DNA from: Muribaculaceae bacterium Isolate-037 (Harlan)
GTDB taxonomy: Bacteria; Bacteroidota; Bacteroidia; Bacteroidales; Muribaculaceae
Length of the DNA stretch: 64,000 bases
Assembly (NCBI GenBank): GCA_003762615.1
Contig: RIAZ01000010.1
Location: 62,001-126,000 of the forward strand
Direction of reading: 5' to 3'
Below the pieces are notes generated by a model. The model had not been told where the DNA came from. It made no database searches and saw nothing but the letters and a program-made list of their open reading frames with translations. The position numbers were made by a program, and so were the translations under genes. Below, piece by piece: positions 46,303 to 55,343 of this stretch. Every line of letters begins with the position of its first letter. The first letter of the stretch is position 1.

Positions 46303-47622
46303 TTAAGGTTTGCGTCCGCGACGGTGCTGACGCTTCATGCGGCGAATGAACGCCTCTTCATCCGGATTGTACGACTGCCCCTGTTGGAACAGGTCGAGTC
46401 CGGGTACCGAATTATCATCGAAATCATCAAACAGACTCTTCTGACTTACTGTCGGAGGAGTCTGTTGCTGTGTTCTGTTGTCAGGTCCAGTGTTACCCTC
46501 TGACTCTTGCATCGGTTCTTGTCTCGGCTCTTGACCAGAAGGCTCTGACGGCTGAGTGACAGGAACGGTCGGCGCCTGACGGGAATCCGGCTCTTGCGAC
46601 GGACTGAATTTAGTTTCAAGCGCGTTGGCGGAGAACGCCTTGCCAAGACGGGAGCCGTTGAGGACATTGAACGTATCATGGTCGATGAACGTCACGCCAT
46701 AAATCCCGCCTTCATCCGTGTACCTGAAAACGACATCAATATTCTTCTCCTTTAATCTTGCCATGAAATCATCCTTGCCGGAGCAATGGGCAAGTGCGTC
46801 AGCCACTCTTTGTTTTGTGGGAGTGACATTGATTTTCTCTTTCGCTCCCTCATACTTGCCGTCAATAGCCTCACGTCCGGCGAACTTGCCGAGACGTGAA
46901 GCCTTGAATGGAGCCGTTATCGGTTTGCCGTCATCTCCAAGGGCGAAATATACCAGTCCGTGATACTCACGACCGTTGATCCTGCCGTCGGTCTGCTCAC
47001 ATCTGATATTGAACAGGCCAAGCACCGCGTTATACTCGCCTATGGTCTGGAACCGGTAACGCATACCGATAATTTTCACCGCTGAGGCAACCTGTTTCTT
47101 CAGGTCGCCCGAAGGGTCTATCTTTAGCAATGGTGTTTCAGGCGTGACCTTCTCGCGCTCGGCGGTCTTCAGTCCATACTTGCTTTCAAGTTCACGGGTT
47201 ATCTCCTTGCTGCGGTAGAAGTTGTTCCTATCTGAGATACAACTGCCGTCAGTCCGTATTCTCAGAGCCACGATGTGCATGTGGTGACGGTTGATGTCGG
47301 TGTGCTTATAGACCATATAGGGTTGGTCACCGAACCCCATCTTTTCCATATACTCGCGGGCGATTGCCGTCAGCTGTGCATCGGTCAGAACATCATCGGG
47401 ATGCGGATTGAGGGAGATATGTACCATCGGCCGCTCTGTCTTTGTAGTGGATGGCATCCACTGCATGAAGTCGGCGAAGGCACGTCTGATGTCAACCGAG
47501 CCGGAGCCGTCATTGTAGATTTTGTTGGTGTCGAGTAACCGGCCCTTCTCCTTGTTGATCTTCTCGCCGTTGTAGCAGATGGCTCCGTAAAGCGAGTTGC
47601 CTAACGAGATTTTTGCAACCAT
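46303..47622 (-). CDS. mobB: MobB-type relaxase
   Basis: 439 residues. The relaxase HUH signature is YKHTDINRHHMHIV (His107, His114, His116), and a Tyr in SLYGAICYNGEK (residues 12-17) is the likely nucleophile. It nicks oriT and is carried with the strand. The C-terminal ~120 residues are Gln/Pro-rich with RKP at the end. Its start lies within the 3' end of mobA by 22 bp, and the coupling-protein gene follows after 14 bp. Confidence 0.92.
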   Translation of the reverse strand: MVAKISLGNSLYGAICYNGEKINKEKGRLLDTNKIYNDGSGSVDIRRAFADFMQWMPSTTKTERPMVHISLNPHPDDVLTDAQLTAIAREYMEKMGFGDQPYMVYKHTDINRHHMHIVALRIRTDGSCISDRNNFYRSKEITRELESKYGLKTAEREKVTPETPLLKIDPSGDLKKQVASAVKIIGMRYRFQTIGEYNAVLGLFNIRCEQTDGRINGREYHGLVYFALGDDGKPITAPFKASRLGKFAGREAIDGKYEGAKEKINVTPTKQRVADALAHCSGKDDFMARLKEKNIDVVFRYTDEGGIYGVTFIDHDTFNVLNGSRLGKAFSANALETKFSPSQEPDSRQAPTVPVTQPSEPSGQEPRQEPMQESEGNTGPDNRTQQQTPPTVSQKSLFDDFDDNSVPGLDLFQQGQSYNPDEEAFIRRMKRQHRRGRKP

Positions 47623-48026
47623 TCCTCGTCGAATTTTTGTGCCAGAGCTGCGATGTCCTGACTGACGGAGATAAGCCGAATCATCAGTTTTCTGATTTCT
47701 TCGAGTGCCGCCGACGCTTTTTTCTCGGTGAAATTCTGATTGAGCGTTGCGACAAGATTGTCGTAAGATACACCGATTGTACGATAGAGGGCATTAAAAC
47801 CGGAAAGTTTGTCGATGAAAATACGGGTATTCTCATCAACGTAGAAGACCTTAAAAGGCTTCTGAAAGAGGAAATGCTTGATGAAAGCCGCCTTGTTGTC
47901 GGCCTCCGATTGCTCGAACATGGCGAGAAATCGGGCATTTTCCTCGGCGTTGAACCGCACGACGTAGCGGTTCACGGAAGGGTCAACCTTAGGTCGCCGT
48001 CCTCCGTGGCTGGAGTTTTTACTCAT
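47601..48026 (-). CDS. mobA: MobA-type relaxosome protein
   Basis: 141 residues if started at the ATG at 48026 (MSKNSSHGGRRPKVDPSVNR), which gives the usual GRRPK start of the family; ATG at 48044 and a TTG at 48092 are other options. The N-terminal part is a ribbon-helix-helix-like region, and the C-terminal half is helical (EKKASAALEEIRKLMIRL). MobA proteins bind oriT together with MobB. It overlaps mobB by 22 bp, and the candidate oriT lies directly upstream. Confidence 0.82.
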   Translation of the reverse strand: MSKNSSHGGRRPKVDPSVNRYVVRFNAEENARFLAMFEQSEADNKAAFIKHFLFQKPFKVFYVDENTRIFIDKLSGFNALYRTIGVSYDNLVATLNQNFTEKKASAALEEIRKLMIRLISVSQDIAALAQKFDEEWLQKSR

Positions 48027-48120
48027 ATTATAGTGAAAAGGCATCGCGGATTGTCGTGCCGGAGCCGCCGCAGGCGTTGAAAGGTTCTCCAACTCTGGCG
48101 GAGAACCACACCCTCGGAGA

Positions 48121-48173
48121 GCAAGGGTTGTGAGGCACCGAATTTATTTCGAGTGCCCCGCAACATACCTTGC
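48121..48173. other. Candidate oriT hairpin
   Basis: Outer arms GCAAGG (48121) and CCTTGC (48168-48173), with inner pairs GTTG/CAAC, GGCAC/GTGCC and CGAA/TTCG, form an imperfect 53-base hairpin 95 bases upstream of mobA. Bacteroidales oriT sites lie here. The nick site cannot be assigned. Confidence 0.5.
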
Positions 48174-48478
48174 TCATCCATGTGGATGCTTGTGTATCAA
48201 CGAATTTACAGGGAATAATCGAAGTTGAGTGCCAAGAGGTGCCGGTCAGACCTCTTTAAGCATGGAATCCATCGAAAAAAGCGTGGCTCCGGTGGCTGCG
48301 CCCTGCCTTGGGCGCGTGCGATTGCCTTATTAAAGTTACAAAAAATCTCTGACATGACCAAAAACCGGGGTTCCGGGTGTCGCTGAGAAGCGCGTGATAA
48401 CCGAATCAAGAGCCACAAATGCCCCAGCCAGTTCCTCCATGACCCGAAAATCATGCAAAAAAGGTGTTATTCAAAATC

Positions 48479-48561
48479 GCGTCACTTTGAGGCAACGCGA
48501 GGCAACCGAGTACCGCATATCCCTGAAATTATGCCTGACGGACAGACATATAGTAACTTTG
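48479..48561 (+). promoter_or_regulatory. Promoter with 36 bp element shared with the DUF1896 operon
   Basis: 48479-48514 matches 13674-13709 at 31 of 36 positions, and -7 box TAACTTTG starts at 48554, again 40 bases after the block. It points towards the tra operon, whose first gene starts at 49035, so a long leader is implied. Confidence 0.55.
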
Positions 48562-48596
48562 CAACGTGAACATAAGCCAACACGTCTGCCGTCACA

Positions 48597-48619
48597 TTCA
48601 AGTTAATGTCTATAGGAAT
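48597..48619 (+). repeat. 23 bp direct repeat, copy 1
   Basis: TTCAAGTTAATGTCTATAGG plus AAT, repeated exactly at 48729-48751. Confidence 0.85.
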
Positions 48620-48728
48620 GCTCGACCGCATGAACGTAATGACAAATGTCTGCACAATCAGATTCATAATTGAATAATCAAATATTCGGGCATACGCCAA
48701 TGCCTGTGTACGTCAAAGCATCCACGCT

Positions 48729-48751
48729 TTCAAGTTAATGTCTATAGGAAT
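48729..48751 (+). repeat. 23 bp direct repeat, copy 2
   Basis: Exact second copy, 132 bases after the first. Confidence 0.85.
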
Positions 48752-49034
48752 AGCCGTATGATAGTTTTGACATTCGCACGCTAATGTAAACGTCCGTGTA
48801 ACGGTACATTCAATTACAGAATCAACCAAGTGCTAACAAGCACATTCACTTATCCGCTTGCACATATACTTATGCAAGTATATAAGTACATTTGGCTACG
48901 TCGCCAAATATCCCCGTATCCTTTCTGAACAGGCAATTCCCGGTTTTGTCGCTAAGACCGGTCGGCCGGTGGCGTGCCTTGTCGGAATCGGAGTGTGATA
49001 ATCAACCCTATTGTTTAACCCTATTTTTCCCGCA

Positions 49035-49793
49035 ATGAAAGATCCCGTATTCGTAGCCTTTTCCACCCAGAAGGGAGGAGCCGGCAAAACGACCCTGACT
49101 GTGCTTATGGCGAGTTATCTCTACTACGTCAGGGGGATGAAAGTCCTCGTTGTGGACTGCGACTATCCCCAGTACAGCATCAAAGAGATGCGCGACAGAG
49201 ATGTGGAGATTCTGAAAATCAACAAGACATTTCTCAGAAATTTCAACGAACTGCGTCGGCGCACCCAGTGCGATCCTTATCCTATCCTCATTGCCAAGCC
49301 GGAAGATGCCCTCGCAAGGGTACAGGCGCGGATAGAAGCCGGACATGAATATGACATCGTTCTGTTCGACCTTCCCGGAACCATCAACAATCCAGGTGTG
49401 GCAAAGACGGTATCGCTCATGGATTACCTTTTCTGTCCGGTAGCCGCCGACAAGCTGATTCTTGAAAGCTCGCTTGCCTTCGCCATGAAGGTGCGCGACG
49501 AGATTATGACGCTCAACGGCAGTTCGGTCAAGGAGATGTATATGGTCTGGAACCTTGTGGATGCCCGCGAGAAGACCGACCTCTATGACCGCTATGAAGA
49601 AGTCTTTGAGGAACAGATGCTGCAAACTATCAAAACCAGACTCCCCGACACCAAACGCTACCGACGTGAGGGGTCGAAGGACGAGGCACGCGCCGTTTTC
49701 CGATCGACGCTGTTGCCGCCTGACAAGACTCTGCTGAAAGGCAGCAGGCTTGTGGAACTGGTCGATGAGATTCTCGGTATCATCAGACTGTAG
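49035..49793 (+). CDS. ParA/MinD-type ATPase (TraA position)
   Basis: 252 residues from the ATG at 49035. The deviant Walker A is KGGAGKTT near residue 13, followed by VLVVDCDYPQYS and FDLPGTINNP. ParA-type ATPases position DNA or transfer complexes; the CTnDOT TraA is of this family. First gene of the tra operon, 8 bp before the next gene. An upstream in-frame ATG at 49011 is less likely. Confidence 0.88.
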   Translation: MKDPVFVAFSTQKGGAGKTTLTVLMASYLYYVRGMKVLVVDCDYPQYSIKEMRDRDVEILKINKTFLRNFNELRRRTQCDPYPILIAKPEDALARVQARIEAGHEYDIVLFDLPGTINNPGVAKTVSLMDYLFCPVAADKLILESSLAFAMKVRDEIMTLNGSSVKEMYMVWNLVDAREKTDLYDRYEEVFEEQMLQTIKTRLPDTKRYRREGSKDEARAVFRSTLLPPDKTLLKGSRLVELVDEILGIIRL

Positions 49794-49801
49794 CATGGCT
49801 T

Positions 49802-50227
49802 ATGGCAAAAAGATATGACAATGATTTCGATGCCGAAGGTTTCGTTGAGAACTTTCGCGCCAAAGATGAGCCGCCCGCCCCCCGGACTCTTAAAGAGAAG
49901 CAGCCTGTAACGGAGGAACAGGACGGAGTTGCCAATAGGAAAGAGAAAACTGCAACTGAACGTAGCGAAAGGCAGAAACCGACTGACTCGGCTGATGACT
50001 ACAAGGCCGCATATATCGACGACCTGAAATACCGGTTCCCGGAATATGGCTGGCCGCAGGTCAAGATAAATCCCGCTTTCTGTTCCCGGATTGCAAATCT
50101 CGAAATCCTGTGCGGCAACCGCAGGGCCAATCTCTCGACCTTCATCAACAATGTGCTGGAGCGGCACTTCCGTGACTGCGAGGCACAAATCAAGGAACTA
50201 AAGAAAAAGTATAACGATAATGAATAA
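49802..50227 (+). CDS. DUF3408-family conjugation protein (TraB-like)
   Basis: 141 residues. A charged, disordered N-terminal part is followed by VKINPAFCSRIANLEILCGN, NLSTFINNVLERHF and a Lys-rich C-terminal helix, the DUF3408 signature (ribbon-helix-helix-like). Such proteins follow the ParA gene in Bacteroidales ICEs. DNA-binding role is likely but unproven. The end overlaps the next gene by 8 bp. Confidence 0.8.
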   Translation: MAKRYDNDFDAEGFVENFRAKDEPPAPRTLKEKQPVTEEQDGVANRKEKTATERSERQKPTDSADDYKAAYIDDLKYRFPEYGWPQVKINPAFCSRIANLEILCGNRRANLSTFINNVLERHFRDCEAQIKELKKKYNDNE

Positions 50228-50549
50228 TTCCCCTTCCTCTCCATTCATGGAGAAAGTATCGGGAGCGGTGTCAGGCGCACTGTCTGACGCTCTCGACCGG
50301 CAGTCGCCGTCGCTGGCGGCAGCCAAGAACTATCAGGAGCGGTTCCTGTCGAAAAACCGCATCAACTCCAACTGTCGTGTCTATATCTCCGACGAAATGT
50401 TCGACCTGCTCAACCGCATGGTTGCGGCAGTCGGCAAGAACAAGGCTTCGGTCGGGAACTATGTCACCGAGATTGTACGCGAACATCTGGAGCGGCACCG
50501 CGAGTCAATCAACACCATCTACCTTACCAATACCCGGCCTCTGTTCTGA
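50220..50549 (+). CDS. Second DUF3408-family protein
   Basis: 109 residues. CRVYISDEMFDLLNRMVAAV, GNYVTEIVREHLERHRESI and a short tail match DUF3408 with little N-terminal extension. Probably a paralogue of the preceding gene acting in the same complex. The stop shares a TGATG with the next start. Confidence 0.78.
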   Translation: MNNSPSSPFMEKVSGAVSGALSDALDRQSPSLAAAKNYQERFLSKNRINSNCRVYISDEMFDLLNRMVAAVGKNKASVGNYVTEIVREHLERHRESINTIYLTNTRPLF

Positions 50550-51262
50550 TGGAAGTATTGCTGATTGTGGCGTTGCTGGCAAGCAACATCTATCTCATCG
50601 GGAAAGTGCTGAAGAAGCCGGCGGAAAAACATCCGCCAGCTCCGGCCACAAATTCCGAAGAAACACCTTCTCCGGCATCATCGGGACCAGACGATGATTC
50701 TCTCGTGGGTCGCAGTCACTATGACATGGACAGGCTCAACACCTTGATTGATGCCAAGGTCAATTCCAGAGTTGACGAGAAAGTGGATGAAATAGTGACA
50801 AGGATAAGAACAGAGCTGACCAGTCCGGAAGATGTAGGTCTTCCGCCTGAAGAGCCGGCACAGCCTGAACCGGAGAAGACTATCCCTCAGGAGAAACTCG
50901 ACGAGGTTTTCACCCACCATACTGTGGGCGAGTCATTCGGCAACGCCCCTGAAATCACGGAACGTCAGACAGGCGGGCAGGACTTCAAGGCACTTGAAAG
51001 TGCGGTACGTGTGGCAAAGGATGAGCCCCACACTCCCGAAGAAGCAGCGGCCGCCAAGGAAACGCTCAAAGAGATTCAGGGAACCGTCATCGAAGAACGG
51101 CTGTCGCTTGATCCGAAAGTGCGCATGCGTATCCTCTCGATTATCTACGGCGACGAGGATGAACCGCTTACCAAAGAGGTCATCGCCAAGAAGAAAGTGG
51201 TCTATTCCAAGACCATCGACACTGTTGACATTGACCGGATCAATCTCAATATCTTAACTTGA
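50549..51262 (+). CDS. TraD-like conjugation protein
   Basis: 237 residues. One N-terminal membrane segment (EVLLIVALLASNIYLIGKVL) followed by a long acidic, Pro-rich, probably coiled-coil region with repeats of charged helices, ending SKTIDTVDIDRINLNILT. The layout and its place before TraE fit TraD of CTnDOT; no enzymatic motif is visible. Confidence 0.68.
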   Translation: MEVLLIVALLASNIYLIGKVLKKPAEKHPPAPATNSEETPSPASSGPDDDSLVGRSHYDMDRLNTLIDAKVNSRVDEKVDEIVTRIRTELTSPEDVGLPPEEPAQPEPEKTIPQEKLDEVFTHHTVGESFGNAPEITERQTGGQDFKALESAVRVAKDEPHTPEEAAAAKETLKEIQGTVIEERLSLDPKVRMRILSIIYGDEDEPLTKEVIAKKKVVYSKTIDTVDIDRINLNILT

Positions 51263-51279
51263 TTATTAACGAATCTGAA

Positions 51280-51639
51280 ATGCGTATGAAGAAATTCCTC
51301 AATAAGATGTATAACCGTGTCGTAGCGTGGATGAACGCTCCACACATGCGCCGTACTATGGCGGCAATGCTCCTGCTCACCGCCGCTGTCCAGATGTGGG
51401 CCGCAGGTGACGGAATGTCAGGTATCAATCAGGCTACAAGCATGATAAGTGGATATTTTGACCCCGGCACCAAACTCATTTACGCCATCGGTGCTATGGT
51501 GGGTCTCATCGGCGGTGTCAAGGTCTATGGCAAGTTCTCGTCAGGCGATCCCGACACAAGTAAAACAGCCGCCTCGTGGTTCGGTGCCTGTATTTTCCTT
51601 ATCGTCGCCGCTACCATTCTCCGCTCTTTCTTCCTCTAA
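51280..51639 (+). CDS. traE: TraE-like DUF4134 pilin-type protein
   Basis: 119 residues from the ATG at 51280 (MRMKKFLNKMYNRVVAWMNA). It has a signal-like N-terminal membrane segment, AGDGMSGINQATSMISGYFD and a second pair of membrane segments ending AATILRSFFL, the DUF4134/VirB2-like type. Probably part of the transfer pilus or channel. Its stop is directly followed by traF. Confidence 0.85.
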   Translation: MRMKKFLNKMYNRVVAWMNAPHMRRTMAAMLLLTAAVQMWAAGDGMSGINQATSMISGYFDPGTKLIYAIGAMVGLIGGVKVYGKFSSGDPDTSKTAASWFGACIFLIVAATILRSFFL

Positions 51640-51951
51640 ATGGCTTCGTATTCCATCAACAAGGGTATCGGCCGGACAGTGGAATACAAGGGGTTGAAAG
51701 CGCAATATCTTTTCATCTTCGCCGGAGGTCTCATCATTGACTTCGTATTGTTCGTAATCCTTTATATGTGCGGTGTCCCGCAATGGTTCTGCATCGGGTT
51801 TGGTGCCGCGAGTGCCTCAATTCTGGTGTGGTACACTTTCCACCTGAATGGGAAATACGGTCAATACGGTCTGATGAAGATCACATCGGTGAAATATCGT
51901 CCCCGGTATATCATCAACCGCCTACGGCTTAAACGCTTAATCAGACATTGA
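51640..51951 (+). CDS. traF: TraF-like DUF4133 membrane protein
   Basis: 103 residues; NKGIGRTVEYKGLKAQYLFI then two membrane segments (~22-70) and a basic C-terminus KYRPRYIINRLRLKRLIRH. DUF4133/VirB3-like. Its end is immediately followed by the traG start. Confidence 0.86.
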   Translation: MASYSINKGIGRTVEYKGLKAQYLFIFAGGLIIDFVLFVILYMCGVPQWFCIGFGAASASILVWYTFHLNGKYGQYGLMKITSVKYRPRYIINRLRLKRLIRH

Positions 51952-51953
51952 CA

Positions 51954-54443
51954 ATGAGAAATACACTTAAAGCCACAACACTGGAATCGAAGCTGCCGCT
52001 CCTTGCCGTGGAACACGGCTGCATCATATCGAAAGATGCCGACATTACAGTTGCCTTCGAGGTTAGCCTCCCGGAACTGTTCACCGTCACATCGCAGGAG
52101 TATGAAGCCATGCACGCCGCATGGTGCAAGGCTATCAAGGTGCTTCCGCATTATTCGGTGGCGCACAAGCAGGATTGGTTCGTGTCGGAGAATTATAAGC
52201 CGGAGTTGCAAAAAGATAATTTGAGTTTTCTTGACCGCTCCTTCGAGCGTCACTTCAACGAGCGTCCGTATCTGGCGCACAAGTGCTACCTGTTCCTGAC
52301 AAAGACCACAAAGGAGCGTATGCGCCAGCAATCCAATTTCTCCACCCTCTGCCGTGGGCGTATCACCCCGAAGGAACTCAATCACGAAATGGTTGTCAAG
52401 TTCATGGAAAGTGTCGAACAGTTCGAGCGTATCATCAATGACACCGGCTATATCAGGCTGCGCCGTCTTTCTGATGATGAGGTGGTCGGCACTGACAAGG
52501 CTTCCGGACTTATTGAGAAGTATATGTCGCTGACAATGGACGATGTAACCTGTCTGGAGGATATAGACCTTGATGCACGTCAAATGCGCATAGGCGACAA
52601 GATGCTGTGCCTTCACACTCTGTCAGACACCGATGATCTTCCCGGCAAAGTCAGCACCGATAACCGTTATGAGCGGTTATCGACCGACCGCTCGGATTGT
52701 AGATTGAGTTTCGCCTCTCCTGTCGGGTTGCTCTTACCCTGCAACCACATCTATAATCAGTATATCCTGATTGATGACCATGACGAGAATCTGGCGAAGT
52801 TCGAGAAAACCGCGAGAAACATGAACTCCCTTTCGCGGTATAGCCGAAGCAATGCTATTAACAAGGAGTGGATTGACCGCTATCTCAACGAGGCACATTC
52901 CTACGGACTGACCTCAGTCCGGGCCCACTTCAATGTTATGGCGTGGAGCGATGACGCCGAAGAACTGAGGCGCATCAAGAATGATGTCGGGGGCCAGTTG
53001 GCAACAATGGGATGTATGCCACGACACAACACTATTGACTGCCCGACACTGTTCTGGTCGTCTATGCCGGGAAATGAGGCTGATTTTCCTTCTGAGGAAT
53101 CGTTTTATACGTTCATCGAGCCTGCCGCCTGTTTCTTTACAGCCGAAACCAACTACCGCAGCAGCCTGTCTCCATTCGGGATAAAGATGGTCGATAGACT
53201 GACCGGAAAACCGATACACCTTGATATATCGGACGAACCTATGAAACGTGGAATCACAACCAACCGAAACAAGTTCATTCTCGGTCCGTCCGGTAGCGGT
53301 AAGTCATTCTTCACCAACCATCTGGTGCGACAGTATTATGAACAAAATACACATATTTTGCTGATTGATACCGGAAACTCTTACGAGGGTCTTTGCAATC
53401 TGATTCATAATAAGACGCATGGCGAAGACGGTGTCTATTACACCTACACCGAGGACAGTCCGATTTCGTTCAATCCTTTCTACACCGATGACGGGGTCTT
53501 TGATGTGGAGAAGAAGGATTCGATAAAGACCTTGCTGCTGACACTCTGGAAGTCTGAGGATGACAGAGTGACAAAGACAGAATCCTGTGAGCTTGGCTCT
53601 GCGCTGTCGATGTTCCTTGGAAAGATGGCTAAGGATAAGAACATAGTTCCATGCTTCAACTCCTTCTATGAGTTTATGCGTGACGATTACCGTCAGGAAA
53701 TGGCACAGCGTCCTATCCCCATCTACAAACAGGATTTCGACATTGACAACTTCCTGACCACCCTGCGCCAGTATTACCACGGAGGCCGTTTCGACTTCCT
53801 TCTCAACTCTAAAGAGAATATCGACCTGTTGAACAAGCGGTTTGTGGTGTTTGAAGTGGATTCGATCAAAGAGAATAAAGAACTTTTCCCGATAGTGACA
53901 ATCATCATCATGGAGGCTTTCATCAACAAGATGCGACGTCTCAAAGGTATCCGCAAGATGATAATCGTGGAAGAGGCTTGGAAGGCTCTTTCGACCGCTA
54001 ATATGGCAGAATACATGAAGTATCTGTTTAAGACTGTCAGAAAGTATTTCGGTGAGGCAGTGGTGGTTACGCAGGAGGTTGACGACATCATATCGTCGCC
54101 GATTGTCAAGGAGACCATCATCAACAACTCAGACTGTAAAATCTTGCTCGACCAGCGCAAGTATATGAACCGCTTCGACCAGATTCAGGAACTGCTCGGT
54201 CTGACCGACAAGGAGAAAAGCCAGATACTCAGTATCAATATGGCGAATAACCCCAACCGCCTATATAAAGAGGTTTGGATTGGTTTGGGCGGCACACAGT
54301 CAGCGGTCTATGCCACAGAGGTAAGCAAAGAAGAATATCTTTGCTACACCACCGAGGAGACGGAGAAGATCAGAGTTCTCGAAATGGCTGAAAAACTCGG
54401 CGGCGACACAGAAGCTGCCATTAAACGAATTGCTAACGAATAA
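51954..54443 (+). CDS. traG: TraG-like VirB4-type conjugation ATPase
   Basis: 829 residues from the ATG at 51954. Walker A GPSGSGKS near residue 443, Walker B MIIVEEAW near 669, and the C-terminal SQILSINMANNPNRLYKEVW and TEVSKEEYLCYTTEETEKIR motifs of the Bacteroidales TraG family. It powers assembly of the transfer apparatus at the inner membrane. Length is normal. Confidence 0.93.
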   Translation: MRNTLKATTLESKLPLLAVEHGCIISKDADITVAFEVSLPELFTVTSQEYEAMHAAWCKAIKVLPHYSVAHKQDWFVSENYKPELQKDNLSFLDRSFERHFNERPYLAHKCYLFLTKTTKERMRQQSNFSTLCRGRITPKELNHEMVVKFMESVEQFERIINDTGYIRLRRLSDDEVVGTDKASGLIEKYMSLTMDDVTCLEDIDLDARQMRIGDKMLCLHTLSDTDDLPGKVSTDNRYERLSTDRSDCRLSFASPVGLLLPCNHIYNQYILIDDHDENLAKFEKTARNMNSLSRYSRSNAINKEWIDRYLNEAHSYGLTSVRAHFNVMAWSDDAEELRRIKNDVGGQLATMGCMPRHNTIDCPTLFWSSMPGNEADFPSEESFYTFIEPAACFFTAETNYRSSLSPFGIKMVDRLTGKPIHLDISDEPMKRGITTNRNKFILGPSGSGKSFFTNHLVRQYYEQNTHILLIDTGNSYEGLCNLIHNKTHGEDGVYYTYTEDSPISFNPFYTDDGVFDVEKKDSIKTLLLTLWKSEDDRVTKTESCELGSALSMFLGKMAKDKNIVPCFNSFYEFMRDDYRQEMAQRPIPIYKQDFDIDNFLTTLRQYYHGGRFDFLLNSKENIDLLNKRFVVFEVDSIKENKELFPIVTIIIMEAFINKMRRLKGIRKMIIVEEAWKALSTANMAEYMKYLFKTVRKYFGEAVVVTQEVDDIISSPIVKETIINNSDCKILLDQRKYMNRFDQIQELLGLTDKEKSQILSINMANNPNRLYKEVWIGLGGTQSAVYATEVSKEEYLCYTTEETEKIRVLEMAEKLGGDTEAAIKRIANE

Positions 54444-54446
54444 TAT

Positions 54447-55211
54447 ATGTTTGAAGATATTTTTGAATTTCTCGAACCTGTGCTAAACGTGTTCACAGCG
54501 GTTGTAATCTTCAGCCTTGGGATTACAATCTGTGTCGGCTGCATAATGCTGGCTTTCAAGGTCTGTGGCCGGTTCAATGCTTTTGTCAGAGAGAAGGCTG
54601 AAAAGACTATCAACAAATGGGCCGGTCGTATCGACAATGTTGTCGTGTGTATCGGTGAACGGATCGGTCATTTCGTCAAGGAGGCCATCGAAAAGTCGAA
54701 GACCGGGATTCCTGTTGACATGCGTCCAAAAATGGTTGGTGACTGGTTTTGTCCCGACGGGGCCGATATGACAATCAGCGAACACAACGGTTATTACAAG
54801 GTGAAATTCTCAGGAACAGGTCTTCCTGCCGAGATTATTCCGCAGGAGTTTATACTCCGGGATATTCAGGGGTGGCTCCATGACGATAACGTCTATTGTG
54901 CCGAGGGTCGTGATGTGCTGGCTATGGCTATATCGAATGACGGCAATGAAATATTCGTTGCGGATCTGGGCAGGACATTCTACCGGATGCGAGATATGAC
55001 AAAGACAGAACTAAAGACCTTTGATGAGGCAGCCTTGGATGATTTTATCAATGCCAATCAGTCAGCAGAGAATAAGGATATTCTGACCGAGGTTCACGAA
55101 GTCGTGGAGAAACTCACTCTGTCTGAAGATGTTCGTAAAAGGCTCCGCAAACTGGCAATCAAGGATGTGCAGGCCAATGATGTAGGCTTTAACATCAATG
55201 TCATCGAGTGA
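54447..55211 (+). CDS. Conjugation-operon protein, unrecognised (TraH position)
   Basis: 254 residues. N-terminal hydrophobic segments (~15-45, with two Cys), an amphipathic region, then a soluble domain with GDWFCPDGADMTISEHNGYY, possibly a beta fold. No family recognised. Located between traG and traI, the position of TraH. The following 41-residue ORF starts 2 bp after the stop. Confidence 0.68.
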   Translation: MFEDIFEFLEPVLNVFTAVVIFSLGITICVGCIMLAFKVCGRFNAFVREKAEKTINKWAGRIDNVVVCIGERIGHFVKEAIEKSKTGIPVDMRPKMVGDWFCPDGADMTISEHNGYYKVKFSGTGLPAEIIPQEFILRDIQGWLHDDNVYCAEGRDVLAMAISNDGNEIFVADLGRTFYRMRDMTKTELKTFDEAALDDFINANQSAENKDILTEVHEVVEKLTLSEDVRKRLRKLAIKDVQANDVGFNINVIE

Positions 55212-55213
55212 AA

Positions 55214-55339
55214 ATGATGCGTGTACTATGGGCAATAATCGTAGGTCTGTTCATCGGACTGCTTGCCCTGATAACCTTCCCTCTGCTTCTGCTCTATGTC
55301 GGAGTGAAAATAATCGGAGGCATGGTCTCTAAAATCTAA
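55214..55339 (+). CDS. Very small membrane protein, 41 aa
   Basis: ATG at 55214 to TAA at 55339: MMRVLWAIIVGLFIGLLALI, then TFPLLLLYVGVKIIGGMVSKI. It is one long membrane helix with a short basic end, in phase with the operon spacing (2 bp after the previous gene, 4 bp before traI). Looks like a real tiny gene; no known homologue comes to mind. Confidence 0.6.
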   Translation: MMRVLWAIIVGLFIGLLALITFPLLLLYVGVKIIGGMVSKI

Positions 55340-55343
55340 AGAA

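Larger units (their letters stand above)
48562..49034 (+). other. Long non-coding leader with two direct repeats
   Basis: No gene is supported between the shared promoter and the ParA gene (473 bases). It holds the 23-base direct repeats described separately and AT-rich sequence. Possible leader RNA, protein-binding repeats, or part of the oriT region. Confidence 0.45.

Noticed and set aside
48597..48751. CRISPR-like array
   Set aside because: Only two repeats with a 109-base gap; no cas genes in the window.
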